DNA of 64,000 nucleotides from Paenibacillus aestuarii (lineage in GTDB: Bacteria > Bacillota > Bacilli > Paenibacillales > NBRC-103111). Position 1 is the stretch's first letter; every line of letters begins with the position of its first letter. The position numbers and the translations under genes were made by a program. The DNA is taken from the NCBI RefSeq assembly GCF_027789125.1, contig NZ_JAQFVF010000080.1, forward strand, positions 124,001 to 188,000, written 5' to 3'. Under the pieces are notes generated by a model. The model did not search any database and had not been told where the DNA came from. It saw only the letters and a list, made by a program, of their open reading frames with translations. This document shows positions 26,088 to 34,436 of this stretch, piece after piece.

Positions 26088-27983
26088 ATGTTTACAAAGA
26101 AGAGGTTTACTCACATGGCTGTTGCGCTTATCGCGACGTTCATGATGCTGACGGTTGTTCCGAAATATTCACTGGCAAGTGCTGAAGCACTTGATATCAA
26201 TAATACGGAGCAGTTAAAGAAATATGTTGATGATTATTTCGCCAAAGAAATGGATACCTATCACATTCCAGGCGCAGCTATTACCTTTGTTAAGGATGGT
26301 AAGGCCCTTTTTTCCGCGGGATATGGGTATGCTGATTTGGACAAGAAAACCAAGGTAGATCCGAATGATACGGTCTTCCGTATCGGTTCTGTAACGAAAA
26401 CCTTTACTGCAACAGCGATCATGCAGCTTTATGAGCAAAGAAAAATCGATCTCAACGCAGATATCAATGAATACCTTAAAGGTTTCAAAATCCATGGGCT
26501 AAATAATAAACCTGTAACAGTCAGTAATCTCCTTACACATACGGCAGGTTTTGACGAGTACTATGAAGATTTATCTGCGAAGCCTGAACCGTTACAGCAG
26601 TTCATGAAAACCCATGCGCCTGCAATGATTAATGAACCTGGCGTTGAATCTTTGTATAGTAATTATGGATACGCGCTGCTCGGATATATTGTAGAATCGG
26701 TTTCTGGGGAAACCTATGATCAGTATATCCAGAACCATATCCTAAATCCGCTTGGTATGAAAACAGCGACTTTGCACAAAAACGAGAACGATCATATTGC
26801 CAGCAGCTATGCTTATGATGCAGCCAAACAAACGTATACGAAGCAACCCTATGTGATCACGGATAATTATGCCCCAGCGGGAAATCTAAGTATGAAAATT
26901 CCGGATATGGATCCTTATATGATGGCGCAACTGCAATCCGGATCGTATCACAATGCATTATTGAAAGATGAAACCAGCCAGTTGATGCAAGCAAAGCATT
27001 TTAGCAAAGATCCTAGTCTTTCGGGATTTGGATTCGGCTTATGGGAGGATATTCCCCGCCAGCACCGCGCGGTCATGCACGGCGGAACGGTAGACGGATT
27101 CCGGACATGGATGTATCTCATTCCCGAAGAGAAGCTGGGCTTTACAATCTTCACTAACGGTTCGAACGGACATGCTCTGAATCAAGCGTTTATCGACGAT
27201 TTCAATAAGCATTTCTACCCGGTTGCACCTGTCAACAATACAGCTAAATTAAACTTGTCTGAAGAGGCTATGAAGCCATACACAGGAACCTTTATCTCTA
27301 CCCGTTATTTCCATTATGGAATCGGTAGATTCGGCCCGAAAATTTCACCGCCAGCTACTACAGTCATTGAAGCAACCGGTCCTAGTGAACTGAAAGTAAC
27401 CAGCGGATCGCACGTACAAACTTTTGTCGCCGAGAGAGAAAATATGTTTGTGGAAAAGAACGGATCAGACCGGCTCTTCTATTACAAAACAGCCAAAGGT
27501 GATCTGCATTTTACATTAAGTTCCTATCCGATGAGTTCTTATGAAAGACAGACTTCAGCTATCCCAGCACTTGCTTCAGGAATAGCATTGGTTCTCATTA
27601 TTATTCTGAGCACCATCATCCTGATCATCAGCGCATTGATCGGCATGTTCAAGAAAGATGCTAAGTCGACTACGAAACCAATTCGTCGTGTAGCATTGAT
27701 AGCCAATATTCTCTATATCGTAACGCTGCCGCTTGCTTTCACTTACTGGAATGATTTGTTTGGCGCAGCGCCGACGCCATGGAAGATTGCCCTCTACACG
27801 GCTGCGATTGCTTTTGTACTCTATATCATCGTTGCACTCATGTGGGTAAGCCTGATCAAACGTAAATCCGTTAACGGATGGGTCAAATTCGGCTATATCA
27901 TTCCCACAATTGCCGGCTTGCTGCTCACACCATATATGATTTATTGGAATTTAGTGGGTAAGTTTGTTTTAAGCGTGATGTAA
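26088..27983 (+). CDS. Serine hydrolase, beta-lactamase/PBP4* family, with C-terminal membrane domain
   Basis: 631-residue exported class C beta-lactamase-like hydrolase. After the signal peptide (about 1-33) comes the catalytic domain (about 40-380), with the S101-V-T-K104 motif, Y190-S-N192 in ESLYSNYG, and the third motif HGG in AVMHGGTVDGF. A linker domain (about 390-480) is followed by a C-terminal membrane domain with four helices (about 490-630). This layout suits membrane-anchored hydrolases of peptidoglycan peptides or D-amino acid peptides; true beta-lactamase activity is not implied. GGAGG precedes the ATG. A paralogous C-terminal domain survives as a remnant at 31.77-32.08 kb. Confidence 0.92.
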   Translation: MFTKKRFTHMAVALIATFMMLTVVPKYSLASAEALDINNTEQLKKYVDDYFAKEMDTYHIPGAAITFVKDGKALFSAGYGYADLDKKTKVDPNDTVFRIGSVTKTFTATAIMQLYEQRKIDLNADINEYLKGFKIHGLNNKPVTVSNLLTHTAGFDEYYEDLSAKPEPLQQFMKTHAPAMINEPGVESLYSNYGYALLGYIVESVSGETYDQYIQNHILNPLGMKTATLHKNENDHIASSYAYDAAKQTYTKQPYVITDNYAPAGNLSMKIPDMDPYMMAQLQSGSYHNALLKDETSQLMQAKHFSKDPSLSGFGFGLWEDIPRQHRAVMHGGTVDGFRTWMYLIPEEKLGFTIFTNGSNGHALNQAFIDDFNKHFYPVAPVNNTAKLNLSEEAMKPYTGTFISTRYFHYGIGRFGPKISPPATTVIEATGPSELKVTSGSHVQTFVAERENMFVEKNGSDRLFYYKTAKGDLHFTLSSYPMSSYERQTSAIPALASGIALVLIIILSTIILIISALIGMFKKDAKSTTKPIRRVALIANILYIVTLPLAFTYWNDLFGAAPTPWKIALYTAAIAFVLYIIVALMWVSLIKRKSVNGWVKFGYIIPTIAGLLLTPYMIYWNLVGKFVLSVM

Positions 27984-27987
27984 AAGT

Positions 27988-28027
27988 AGGCAGACATTAT
28001 TCCTGGTTCTGGATTAATGTCTGCCTT
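27988..28027 (+). terminator. Rho-independent terminator after the first serine hydrolase gene
   Basis: AGGCAGACATTA pairs with TAATGTCTGCCT around an interior loop and is followed by TTCTTTC, five bases after the stop codon. Confidence 0.75.
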
Positions 28028-28075
28028 TCTTTCAAATTATTCATAATACGCACTAATATTGGAGGTTTTAATACT

Positions 28076-29125
28076 ATGTATGCTTCATCCACTATTCCGG
28101 AGGCAATGTCTGCCGCGGTAAATAAACAACAAAATGTAATCCGACTAATCGATGCTTTCTTACTAACTAAAAATTTTAACGGCGCCGTTCTTGTTGCAAA
28201 AAACGGGGAAGTCATTCTAACAAATGGTTATGGAGAGTCTAATTTTGCAACTCATGAAAAAAACAACGCCGAAACGATTTTCCGGATCGGGTCCCTTACA
28301 AAGTCGTTTACGGCCGTTGCTGTGATGCAACTTGTCGAGCAAGGTAAGTTAACACTGGATGATCAGCTTCGCCATTTCATTCCCGACATCCCAAATGGAG
28401 ATAAAATCACCATTCATCACCTGTTATCTCACACGTCGGGGATTAGTGATGCTGCATTCTTTGATTCAGCAATGAAGGACTTGGCAGGTTATTATTCTCA
28501 GACCAAAAAACTAGAAACAGCAATGCGTGCAACTGATAACCTGGCTTCGGAACCAGGAACCAAGCACAATTACACCAATACAGGGTATCACCTGCTTGGT
28601 CTTATTATTGAACAAGTGTCCCACACTTCTTGGGATAATTATGTGAACGAACACATCATCAAACCCACTCATATGCCAAGAACCGGCGTAGATATCAATG
28701 AGCCTATTCTTCAGAATCGTGCAATCGGAACGGATGCAAACGGCAACACTGCAATTTTTATGGATATGTCTTACGCTTCTTCTGCCGGAGGCTTATATTC
28801 AACAGTAGGTGATTTGCTGAAATTTGATCAGGCTCTGATCTCCGGGAAACTAGTCAACACTAAGAGCTTTGAAATGATGATAACTCCTGTGGAAGATGGC
28901 TATGGCTATGGCTGGGTTGATGGAATCAAGATGGAGGAATCTTCGAATTGGAAATTTCACAATGGAGATATTCCAGGCTTTCACGCTTTCAATGCTTTCA
29001 ATATAAATGAAAACATACAAGTTATTTTGCTTACGAATAAAGAGATCGGTCCCAAAGCGTTTAGTCTAGATATAGCAAAAGGTATACTAAATATCATTGC
29101 TAAAGATCTTGACAGAGGCAAATAG
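28076..29125 (+). CDS. Serine hydrolase, beta-lactamase family, lacking a signal peptide
   Basis: 349-residue member of the same hydrolase family. The catalytic motifs are complete: S73-L-T-K76 in FRIGSLTKSFTAVAVMQL, Y166-T-N in KHNYTNTGYHLLGL, and the HNG triad in WKFHNGDIPGFHAF. It aligns closely with the exported enzyme at 32.47 kb, but where that one has a signal peptide this protein starts with a short hydrophilic MYASSTIPEAMSAAVNKQQN, so it should stay in the cytoplasm. GGAGGTTTTAATACT precedes the ATG, so the start is secure. It might be a cytoplasmic esterase or an unexported duplicate. Confidence 0.9.
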   Translation: MYASSTIPEAMSAAVNKQQNVIRLIDAFLLTKNFNGAVLVAKNGEVILTNGYGESNFATHEKNNAETIFRIGSLTKSFTAVAVMQLVEQGKLTLDDQLRHFIPDIPNGDKITIHHLLSHTSGISDAAFFDSAMKDLAGYYSQTKKLETAMRATDNLASEPGTKHNYTNTGYHLLGLIIEQVSHTSWDNYVNEHIIKPTHMPRTGVDINEPILQNRAIGTDANGNTAIFMDMSYASSAGGLYSTVGDLLKFDQALISGKLVNTKSFEMMITPVEDGYGYGWVDGIKMEESSNWKFHNGDIPGFHAFNAFNINENIQVILLTNKEIGPKAFSLDIAKGILNIIAKDLDRGK

Positions 29126-29226
29126 ATTACCACCTCTAACTCTAATCCTACTTAATTATTAGAATTTACTCGACAAATTATTAGGAAAGCAATCAGTCTT
29201 AACCAAATCAAAGCGGTGAAACCAAA

Positions 29227-29262
29227 TCAAGTTCTTGTCTTTAGATATCGACAAGAACTTGA
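29227..29262. repeat. Perfect 13-bp inverted repeat
   Basis: TCAAGTTCTTGTC and GACAAGAACTTGA enclose ten bases, with no T-run on either side. It lies after the serine hydrolase stop and before the terminator of the convergent NlpC/P60 gene, and may act as a terminator or an RNA-stabilising hairpin. Confidence 0.55.
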
Positions 29263-29277
29263 TCCCAAAACTTAAAA

Positions 29278-29296
29278 AGCCGCGATATATGCGGCT
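29278..29296 (-). terminator. Rho-independent terminator after the NlpC/P60 gene
   Basis: Stem AGCCGC/GCGGCT with a seven-base loop, followed on the minus strand by TTTTTAAG, 18 bases after the stop codon. Confidence 0.7.
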
Positions 29297-29313
29297 ATGT
29301 ATATATGAATATT

Positions 29314-29847
29314 TTATAAATGACGACCTGTTATAAAACGATTTTTCCAGTAGCCAGAATTCATATCTCTTATAACAACACCGGAGCTGGACGTATTGCT
29401 GATGAACATCCCATTTCCCATATAAATTCCAACGTGATTGATGCGTCCTGGTGTACCTACACTAAACATGACCAAATCCCCCTTTTTTAAGTTCGCTTTA
29501 TTTGTAACAGGAGTGCCTACACTTGTTTGTGCTTTAGATCCCCATGGAATTGAAATCCCATTATGCTTGAAAACGAGCTGAGTAAATGAGGAGCAATCTA
29601 GAATCAAATGTTGAATATCTCTTTCCCCATATCCATATTTCACTTTACCCATATAGGATTCCGCAGTAGATATGAGACGGTCAGCTTGAACTGTTTTAGA
29701 TGCACTAAAGACCATTTTGGAATAAGATTGTGTTGTTTCGGCATGAGCTGATGTCGGATTTATCAACATGCTTCCAACTGTAGTTAAAAAAGAAAGGCTT
29801 ATTGTTATTCCCATTAAAATTTTGCCATGGCGGTTGAATACTTTCAT
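29314..29847 (-). CDS. Secreted NlpC/P60 family peptidase (C40)
   Basis: 177-residue exported cell-wall hydrolase that cuts peptide stems of peptidoglycan. A signal peptide (about 1-36, ending PTSAHA) is followed by the NlpC/P60 domain (about 53-177) without separate binding repeats. The catalytic Cys85 is in LILDCSSFTQLVFKHNGI and His138 in GRINHVGIYMGNGMFIS; the third polar residue is probably the Asn in FISNTSSSG. GGAGG lies eleven bases before the ATG. Small stand-alone enzymes of this type are often linked to cell separation, germination or sporulation. Confidence 0.93.
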   Translation of the reverse strand: MKVFNRHGKILMGITISLSFLTTVGSMLINPTSAHAETTQSYSKMVFSASKTVQADRLISTAESYMGKVKYGYGERDIQHLILDCSSFTQLVFKHNGISIPWGSKAQTSVGTPVTNKANLKKGDLVMFSVGTPGRINHVGIYMGNGMFISNTSSSGVVIRDMNSGYWKNRFITGRHL

Positions 29848-30026
29848 GTAGTAGATATCCTCCTGAAACGTGATCCATATTTATTCGTAAAGTTTTTGGT
29901 CACGATTATCATTTCTGCAGTTAATGTTGCTATGTATCTTCCAAAAATATTTTCACAACCTTAACTCCAAAACTTGTTTTTCTTCCATTCTCATGGCCAG
30001 AAATACACGCTAACTAGATAACGAGT

Positions 30027-30251
30027 CTATCTTTTGGAATCTTTTACTCCCTCATACGAGGATGTTATTAGACGAAGTGGAAGAAGTAAGTCACTGTCCG
30101 ACGGTGTTATTGAGTAATATTGTTTGATCAAAGTATCGAGCATACGACTTACGGCGATAACGCAGGGATGTTGTAAGTTAAACTTTTGCTCTTTAACGAC
30201 ATCTATTAATTGAAGACGTAACTCTTCAATCTGTTCTTCAATATTCATCAT
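30027..30251 (-). CDS. Spo0E family sporulation phosphatase
   Basis: 74-residue protein with the Spo0E fold signature: a first helix (IEEQIEELRLQLIDVVKEQ), a turn, and a second helix with the S-x-x-L-D motif in AVSRMLDTLIKQYYSI. Such proteins dephosphorylate Spo0A-P and delay sporulation. The N-terminal Met pair leaves the start uncertain by one residue and no strong ribosome site is visible. An AACTAGTTAACTAG palindrome (30378-30391) lies about 130 bases upstream, at a promoter-like position. Confidence 0.85.
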   Translation of the reverse strand: MMNIEEQIEELRLQLIDVVKEQKFNLQHPCVIAVSRMLDTLIKQYYSITPSDSDLLLPLRLITSSYEGVKDSKR

Positions 30252-30696
30252 GAATTCTTATTCGTACAGCCTCCCTAAATGAATTTAATTAGTACGGATG
30301 GGTAATTTTTAGAAAACCCTGTAAGTTAATGAGCGGGTCATATTTTGTGACTTGAATGTCTACACATTCAATTATATAACTAGTTAACTAGATATATCAA
30401 CAATCATATTATTCTATCTTAAATTACATGATAAGTGCTATAACTTGATGTTCGTTAACATGTTAAAAGCACCGCCTGCAATCTGCGGTGCTTCGCTACT
30501 TCAATTCTATAGCTCGATACGAGTTCAAACGAAATTAAATCACCAGTCGTCAATTGATTATCGATGACTAGTTATATTAAATTTGAAAGGTATTTAGATC
30601 CATTTCAAATACGGAGGTCAGTCCTCCGACCTTACCTGGTCTATCGTTTGTTGGAGGATCCCCGCGACACCGGTATGAACACCGAAGTAGTCTCCG
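30252..30696. other. Intergenic region between spo0E-like and GAPDH genes
   Basis: Contains the AACTAGTTAACTAG palindrome at 30378-30391, a GAPDH-side terminator (AAGCACCGC/GCGGTGCTT, 30467-30493, followed by TTTT on the minus strand) and a short CGGAGG/CCTCCG hairpin near 30612-30630. No open frame with a ribosome site is present. Confidence 0.5.
30467..30493 (-). terminator. Rho-independent terminator downstream of GAPDH
   Basis: Nine-bp stem AAGCACCGC with GCGGTGCTT and a nine-base loop; on the minus strand it runs into TTTTAACA. It is the first strong hairpin after the GAPDH stop, about 200 bases away. Confidence 0.7.
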
Positions 30697-31695
30697 TTAT
30701 TTATTCGCCAAGAAAGTGGCAACTTCCGCCAGACGCGTAGCGAAGCCCCATTCATTGTCGTACCATGTTGCAACGGACAAGAGCTCACCTTCCACATGCG
30801 TGAGCGGCAGATCGATGATCGACGTATGCGGATCACCGACGATGCGGGACGACGCCCATTCTCCTTCAAGCACATCCATAACGCCTTTCAGGTCGCCCTC
30901 TCTCGAGGCGCGGCGGAACATATCGTTCACCTCCTGCACAGAGCACGGCTTCTCCGTGATCAGGTTTAGCTCGGCGATGCTACCCGTGCGGGTCGGTATG
31001 CGGTACGCTTTTCCCGTGATCTGCAGGTCCGGCCAGATGAACTTGAGGGCCTTGGCCGCGCCAGACGAAGATGGAATGATGTTCTCGGCCGCCGCCCAGG
31101 AGTCCCGGCGGTCTCTCATCGGCTGATCCGTCAACGATTGTGTGTTCGTATAGGAATGGACCGTTGAGAACAGCCCGAATTTGATCCCATATTCTGCTTT
31201 GACCAGCTTGATTACGGCGGCCAACGCGTTTGTTGTGCAGCTAGCCACACTGATGATTCGGTGCCTGTCAGGATCGAAACTATCGAGATTAATGCCCTTC
31301 AGCAGTACGGCATCGCAATCGTCGAGGGTTTTGCTTGGCCCGCTGATCAGGACACGCTTCGCGCCACGGTCCAGATGTACCTGAGCGACGGAACGGACAA
31401 CGGCACGGCCTGTGCAATCGACGACGAGATCCACACCGAGTGCCTTCCAGTCCGGCACTTCCTGCGATGCATTAATATATAAAATCTCACGTCCACCGAT
31501 GACCATCACACCCTCTTTGGCGGATACGTCCTCATACCAACGCTTATAGTTTGAATCCACTTCGAACAACGCGGCAAGCGTGCCCTCGTCCTTGATATCC
31601 GATACAGAAACCGGAACGAAGAGCTTATCCTGAAGCGCCACGCGCAACAGTATTCTGCCAATGCGTCCAAATCCAAAAATAGCTATTTTACCCAT
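30697..31695 (-). CDS. Glyceraldehyde-3-phosphate dehydrogenase-family protein (divergent)
   Basis: 332-residue GAPDH-family dehydrogenase. The NAD-binding start is IFGFGRIGR, the catalytic cysteine is C153 in SVASCTTNALAAV, and the base is H180 in STVHSYTNTQSLTDQP. IIPSSSGAAKAL, RIPTRTGSIAEL and WYDNEWGFATRL match the family in order. Several family constants are changed: the second cysteine of the SCTTNC motif is Ala, and the usual RVPT-P-VSVVDL is RIPTRTGSIAEL. It is therefore probably not the housekeeping glycolytic enzyme and might use another phosphorylated aldehyde. TGGAGG precedes the ATG. It appears more GC-rich than its neighbours, which may mean transfer. Confidence 0.9.
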   Translation of the reverse strand: MGKIAIFGFGRIGRILLRVALQDKLFVPVSVSDIKDEGTLAALFEVDSNYKRWYEDVSAKEGVMVIGGREILYINASQEVPDWKALGVDLVVDCTGRAVVRSVAQVHLDRGAKRVLISGPSKTLDDCDAVLLKGINLDSFDPDRHRIISVASCTTNALAAVIKLVKAEYGIKFGLFSTVHSYTNTQSLTDQPMRDRRDSWAAAENIIPSSSGAAKALKFIWPDLQITGKAYRIPTRTGSIAELNLITEKPCSVQEVNDMFRRASREGDLKGVMDVLEGEWASSRIVGDPHTSIIDLPLTHVEGELLSVATWYDNEWGFATRLAEVATFLANK

Positions 31696-31765
31696 TTATA
31701 AACCTCCATTTGCATGTTGTTATCAACGAGTATAGTGTACGCATATGTAGCTTCCCTAAGTCCAA

Positions 31766-32083
31766 AGATGGTCCATTCTCCAAAAAAGGCGACTGCACGC
31801 CGCATCCAATTCATCCAGAACATACATGACGGATGGTCTCCACTCGCCTTCACTTACTTTTCGAATATATTCGGGAGAAGCGCCTACTTCATGGAAGATT
31901 TCTCTCTACACTGCTTTGTTGGCTTTCCTCTTGTTCATCATCACCGCGGTCATGTGGATTAGGTTAATGAAGTTTAAAAACGTTAACACTTTGGTGAAGG
32001 TGGGATATGCTTTAGTAAGGATCACAGGTTTAATTTTGACGCCTTATTTGATGTACTGGAATATTGTGGGTCAGTTCTTCTAA
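31766..32083 (+). pseudogene. Remnant of the C-terminal membrane domain of a serine hydrolase
   Basis: Two overlapping plus-strand frames together match the end of the 26088-27983 protein. In the first frame, KKATARRIQFIQNI and SPLAFTYFSNIFG align with KPIRRVALIANI and LPLAFTYWNDLFG. In the second, APTSWKISLYTALLAFLLFI through GLILTPYLMYWNIVGQF aligns with APTPWKIALYTAAIAFVLYI through GLLLTPYMIYWNLVGKF. The switch between them near 31890 shows a frameshift, and the whole catalytic domain is missing. The gene's terminator at 32119-32158 is still intact. Confidence 0.8.
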
Positions 32084-32118
32084 ACTATACGATGATAATT
32101 CTGTTGAAAAAATAGCAA

Positions 32119-32158
32119 GGCAAACCCTATCCATCACTGGCATAGGGTTGCCTCTTTT
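32119..32158 (+). terminator. Rho-independent terminator of the broken serine hydrolase gene
   Basis: GGCAAACCCTAT pairs with ATAGGGTTGCC and is followed by TCTTTTTATTT, 36 bases after the stop of the remnant. Confidence 0.8.
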
Positions 32159-32346
32159 TATTTATGAGAAGTTGTTTTCTTTATCGAGTAAATAGAAGTC
32201 GTAGTTTCCTTTCCCACTGGCATATCGACCTTCTGAGCCTAGAAATTACATCCTAGACCTTGGTCTAGTTTCACCTAAGCCTTGAGTCTATTAACTAGCT
32301 ACCAAAACAATGTTATATTTTCATAGTAATCGCGATTACACCAATA

Positions 32347-32362
32347 AACTAGTTAACTAGTT
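32347..32362. promoter_or_regulatory. Perfect 16-base palindrome AACTAGTTAACTAGTT
   Basis: This is the most symmetrical member of the dispersed palindrome family. It lies about 105 bases before the start of the exported serine hydrolase, where an operator is expected. A second tract, TAGACCTTGGTCTA, lies about 90 bases further upstream. Confidence 0.55.
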
Positions 32363-32467
32363 AAAAAAATAATTAATGATGAATATCGTTACAGTGTGAA
32401 TCCTAGCATTCCGCTTATGACATACTAATTTGAAGACTTGGCAAAGTCATCATGGAGGAATCAGAAA

Positions 32468-33577
32468 ATGAAAAAAATGATAATCGCTACCCTTACTCTT
32501 TCCGCACTCTTGGCAGGAACTTCGGCGATCCATGCGGCAAGCTACGTGACGAAGCCCACGATCGTCGAAAGCAGCCAAGCGAGCATGACGAAAACTATCG
32601 ATCAATTTTTACAAAGCAAGCAATTCAACGGGACGCTTCTCGTCGCCCAAAACGGAAAAATCGTCATGTCGAAAGGCTACGGCGAGTCTGACTTCGCGAC
32701 GCATTCGAAGAACAACACGGATACGATTTTTCGCGTCGGTTCGATCACGAAGCAAATGACCGCAGTCGCCATCATGCAATTGGCCGAAAAAGGCAAGCTG
32801 AGCCTGGACGACAAAGTGAGCAAATTCATTCCCGAATTCAAAGAGGGAGGTAAAATTACCATTCGCCAGCTGCTTTCCCATACGTCCGGAATCAGCGATT
32901 CCATCTTCGCGGCGCGAGTGGAGAGCGCTCCGTTCGAGTACACCTCCCCCGACGAATTGATAAAGATGTACTACGATCTGAAACTGGATTCGGAGCCGGG
33001 CACGAAATTCGGCTATTCAAACATCGGCTATCACATGCTAGGCTATATTATTCAGAAGACATCCCATACGTCTTGGGATAACTACCTTACCGAAAACATC
33101 TTCAAGCCGCTGAAAATGACCCGTACCGGCATCGATTTAAACGTACCTGTACAGTCGAACCACGCTATCGGATCCGAAGTGGACGGCAAACCCGCGTTGT
33201 TCGAGGACCGTTCGTACATGTTCGGCACGGGTGCCGTGTACTCTACAGTTGTTGATCTTCTGAAGTTCGACCAAGCGGTCACTTCCGGCAAACTGATCAG
33301 CAAAGAATCGTTCACCACGATGGTTACTCCGGTAGGGGCCAACAATTACGGTTTGGGTTGGGCCGATGGGGCGAAGCTGAAAAAATCGTCCGATTGGAAA
33401 TGGCATAACGGCGAAACCGCGGGTTTCCTCGGCTTTCACGCGGTAAATCTTAAGACGAATACGGAAGTCATCATGCTGTCGAACAAAAACATCGACGCGA
33501 ACGAATATAGCGGCGTCATCGCGAGCGGCGTCATTGACATTGTCGAAAAAACGCCGGTTAAGCTAGAGAAACCGTGA
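32468..33577 (+). CDS. Exported serine hydrolase, beta-lactamase family
   Basis: 370-residue exported hydrolase. The ATG at 32468 is preferred over the upstream in-frame one because GGAGGAATCAGAAA precedes it and it gives a normal signal peptide (about 1-24, MKKMIIATLTLSALLAGTSA). The catalytic motifs are S92-I-T-K95 in FRVGSITKQMTAVAIMQL, Tyr in FGYSNIGYHMLGY and HNG in WKWHNGETAGFLGF. It is a close relative of the cytoplasmic-looking protein at 28.1 kb. It appears more GC-rich than the surrounding genes. Likely substrates are D-Ala peptides or esters; antibiotic hydrolysis is not implied. Confidence 0.93.
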   Translation: MKKMIIATLTLSALLAGTSAIHAASYVTKPTIVESSQASMTKTIDQFLQSKQFNGTLLVAQNGKIVMSKGYGESDFATHSKNNTDTIFRVGSITKQMTAVAIMQLAEKGKLSLDDKVSKFIPEFKEGGKITIRQLLSHTSGISDSIFAARVESAPFEYTSPDELIKMYYDLKLDSEPGTKFGYSNIGYHMLGYIIQKTSHTSWDNYLTENIFKPLKMTRTGIDLNVPVQSNHAIGSEVDGKPALFEDRSYMFGTGAVYSTVVDLLKFDQAVTSGKLISKESFTTMVTPVGANNYGLGWADGAKLKKSSDWKWHNGETAGFLGFHAVNLKTNTEVIMLSNKNIDANEYSGVIASGVIDIVEKTPVKLEKP

Positions 33578-33701
33578 ACTCCGAAAAGCAAACAGCAGAT
33601 TTTCTTGGAAAATTGGTGGCAACGGGAAATCAGGTCCAAGTCGCATGGGCTAATGAACAGCTTAGAAAGAAACATTATTAATCGAGTCGGTTGACGGAAA
33701 G

Positions 33702-33750
33702 AGAACCCGGAAGGCACGCGCTAACAAGCGCCCGTCTTTCGGGTTCTTTC
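33702..33750 (+). terminator. Terminator after the exported serine hydrolase gene
   Basis: AGAACCCG and CGGGTTCT flank a GC-rich interior that can extend the stem, followed by TTCGCG. The weak T-run lowers confidence. Confidence 0.55.
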
Positions 33751-33764
33751 GCGTTCGCCGGCTG

Positions 33765-34055
33765 TTAGGGCGATTGTAGGCGGAGCATTTTTTCTTGATA
33801 AATTTCTTTCTCTACTTGATTCATTGACTTTACTTTTAGAAACACTTCACTAATATCTTTAGAAACCCTCTCACTGTCAAGTTTTTCGCGCATTTGACGT
33901 GCTCCCAATGATTCACCTTGATCCCAAGCGGTCTGTAGCTCAAATGCCACTTGATCAGCAAGTTCTTTTGTTGGTAATTCCATTAAAAGAGAATCAAATA
34001 AGCCATCAACTACAATAACCCAAAACTTACCCTCTCTAACAACCGACTTATACAA
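33765..34055 (-). CDS. Hypothetical small protein
   Basis: 96-residue acidic/basic soluble protein that I do not recognise. It begins MYKSVVREGKFWVIVVDGLF and continues with a helical, charged C-terminal half (about 40-95: KELADQVAFELQTAWDQGES, then EKLDSERVSKDISEVFLKVK). The start is a TTG with AAGGAG upstream. No signal peptide or membrane segment. It stands alone between a convergent serine hydrolase gene and a 380-base gap. Coding status is supported by the ribosome site and the coherent amphipathic helices. Confidence 0.6.
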   Translation of the reverse strand: MYKSVVREGKFWVIVVDGLFDSLLMELPTKELADQVAFELQTAWDQGESLGARQMREKLDSERVSKDISEVFLKVKSMNQVEKEIYQEKMLRLQSP

Positions 34056-34436
34056 TTGATTTAATCTCCTTTTGAGAAGCTAACTAAGTATTAACTAAAA
34101 CATTTTTGTTTTACCGTTATTCAGTATATCACCGGTTATAAAGAGCCAACCTTTACACCACACTTACAGTTTTTTCCTCGAAACGTTGTTCCTGGTATAC
34201 TTCAGACGCAATAGCCCGTAAATAATCGAGAAGTACATTAAGAATAAAAGTCTGCTCCAGAAGTTCACAAGAGCAGACTTTAGCTTATACTAATCAAAGT
34301 ACTTTCAAGAGAATGATGGCCTCCTTTGGGATACCTTCCCACTTGCATTTAGTATATACTCGGCCTCCCGCCTTCAATCGCAGCCCCACAAACACTTTTT
34401 GTTACCCTCGGCAAAAATCTGCCAATATTTGAACTT
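34056..34436. other. Gap with one terminator-like hairpin
   Basis: The only structured element is AAAGTCTGCTC paired with GAGCAGACTTT at 34247-34281, a strong 11-bp stem with a 13-base loop. No gene with a ribosome site is seen; a short minus-strand open frame near 34140-34240 has no start and is left unassigned. Confidence 0.45.

Noticed and set aside
29227..29262. tRNA-like or small RNA gene at the perfect inverted repeat
   Set aside because: Only a single stem with no cloverleaf and no promoter; a simple hairpin near a convergent gene end is enough.
30612..30630. Short CGGAGG/CCTCCG hairpin as terminator of GAPDH
   Set aside because: It has no T-run; the hairpin at 30467-30493 with a following TTTT is a better terminator.
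25518..33577. Beta-lactam resistance cluster
   Set aside because: The serine hydrolases carry SxxK and YxN motifs of the broad class C/PBP4* family, which is mostly esterases and D-amino peptidases; nothing in sequence points to antibiotic hydrolysis.
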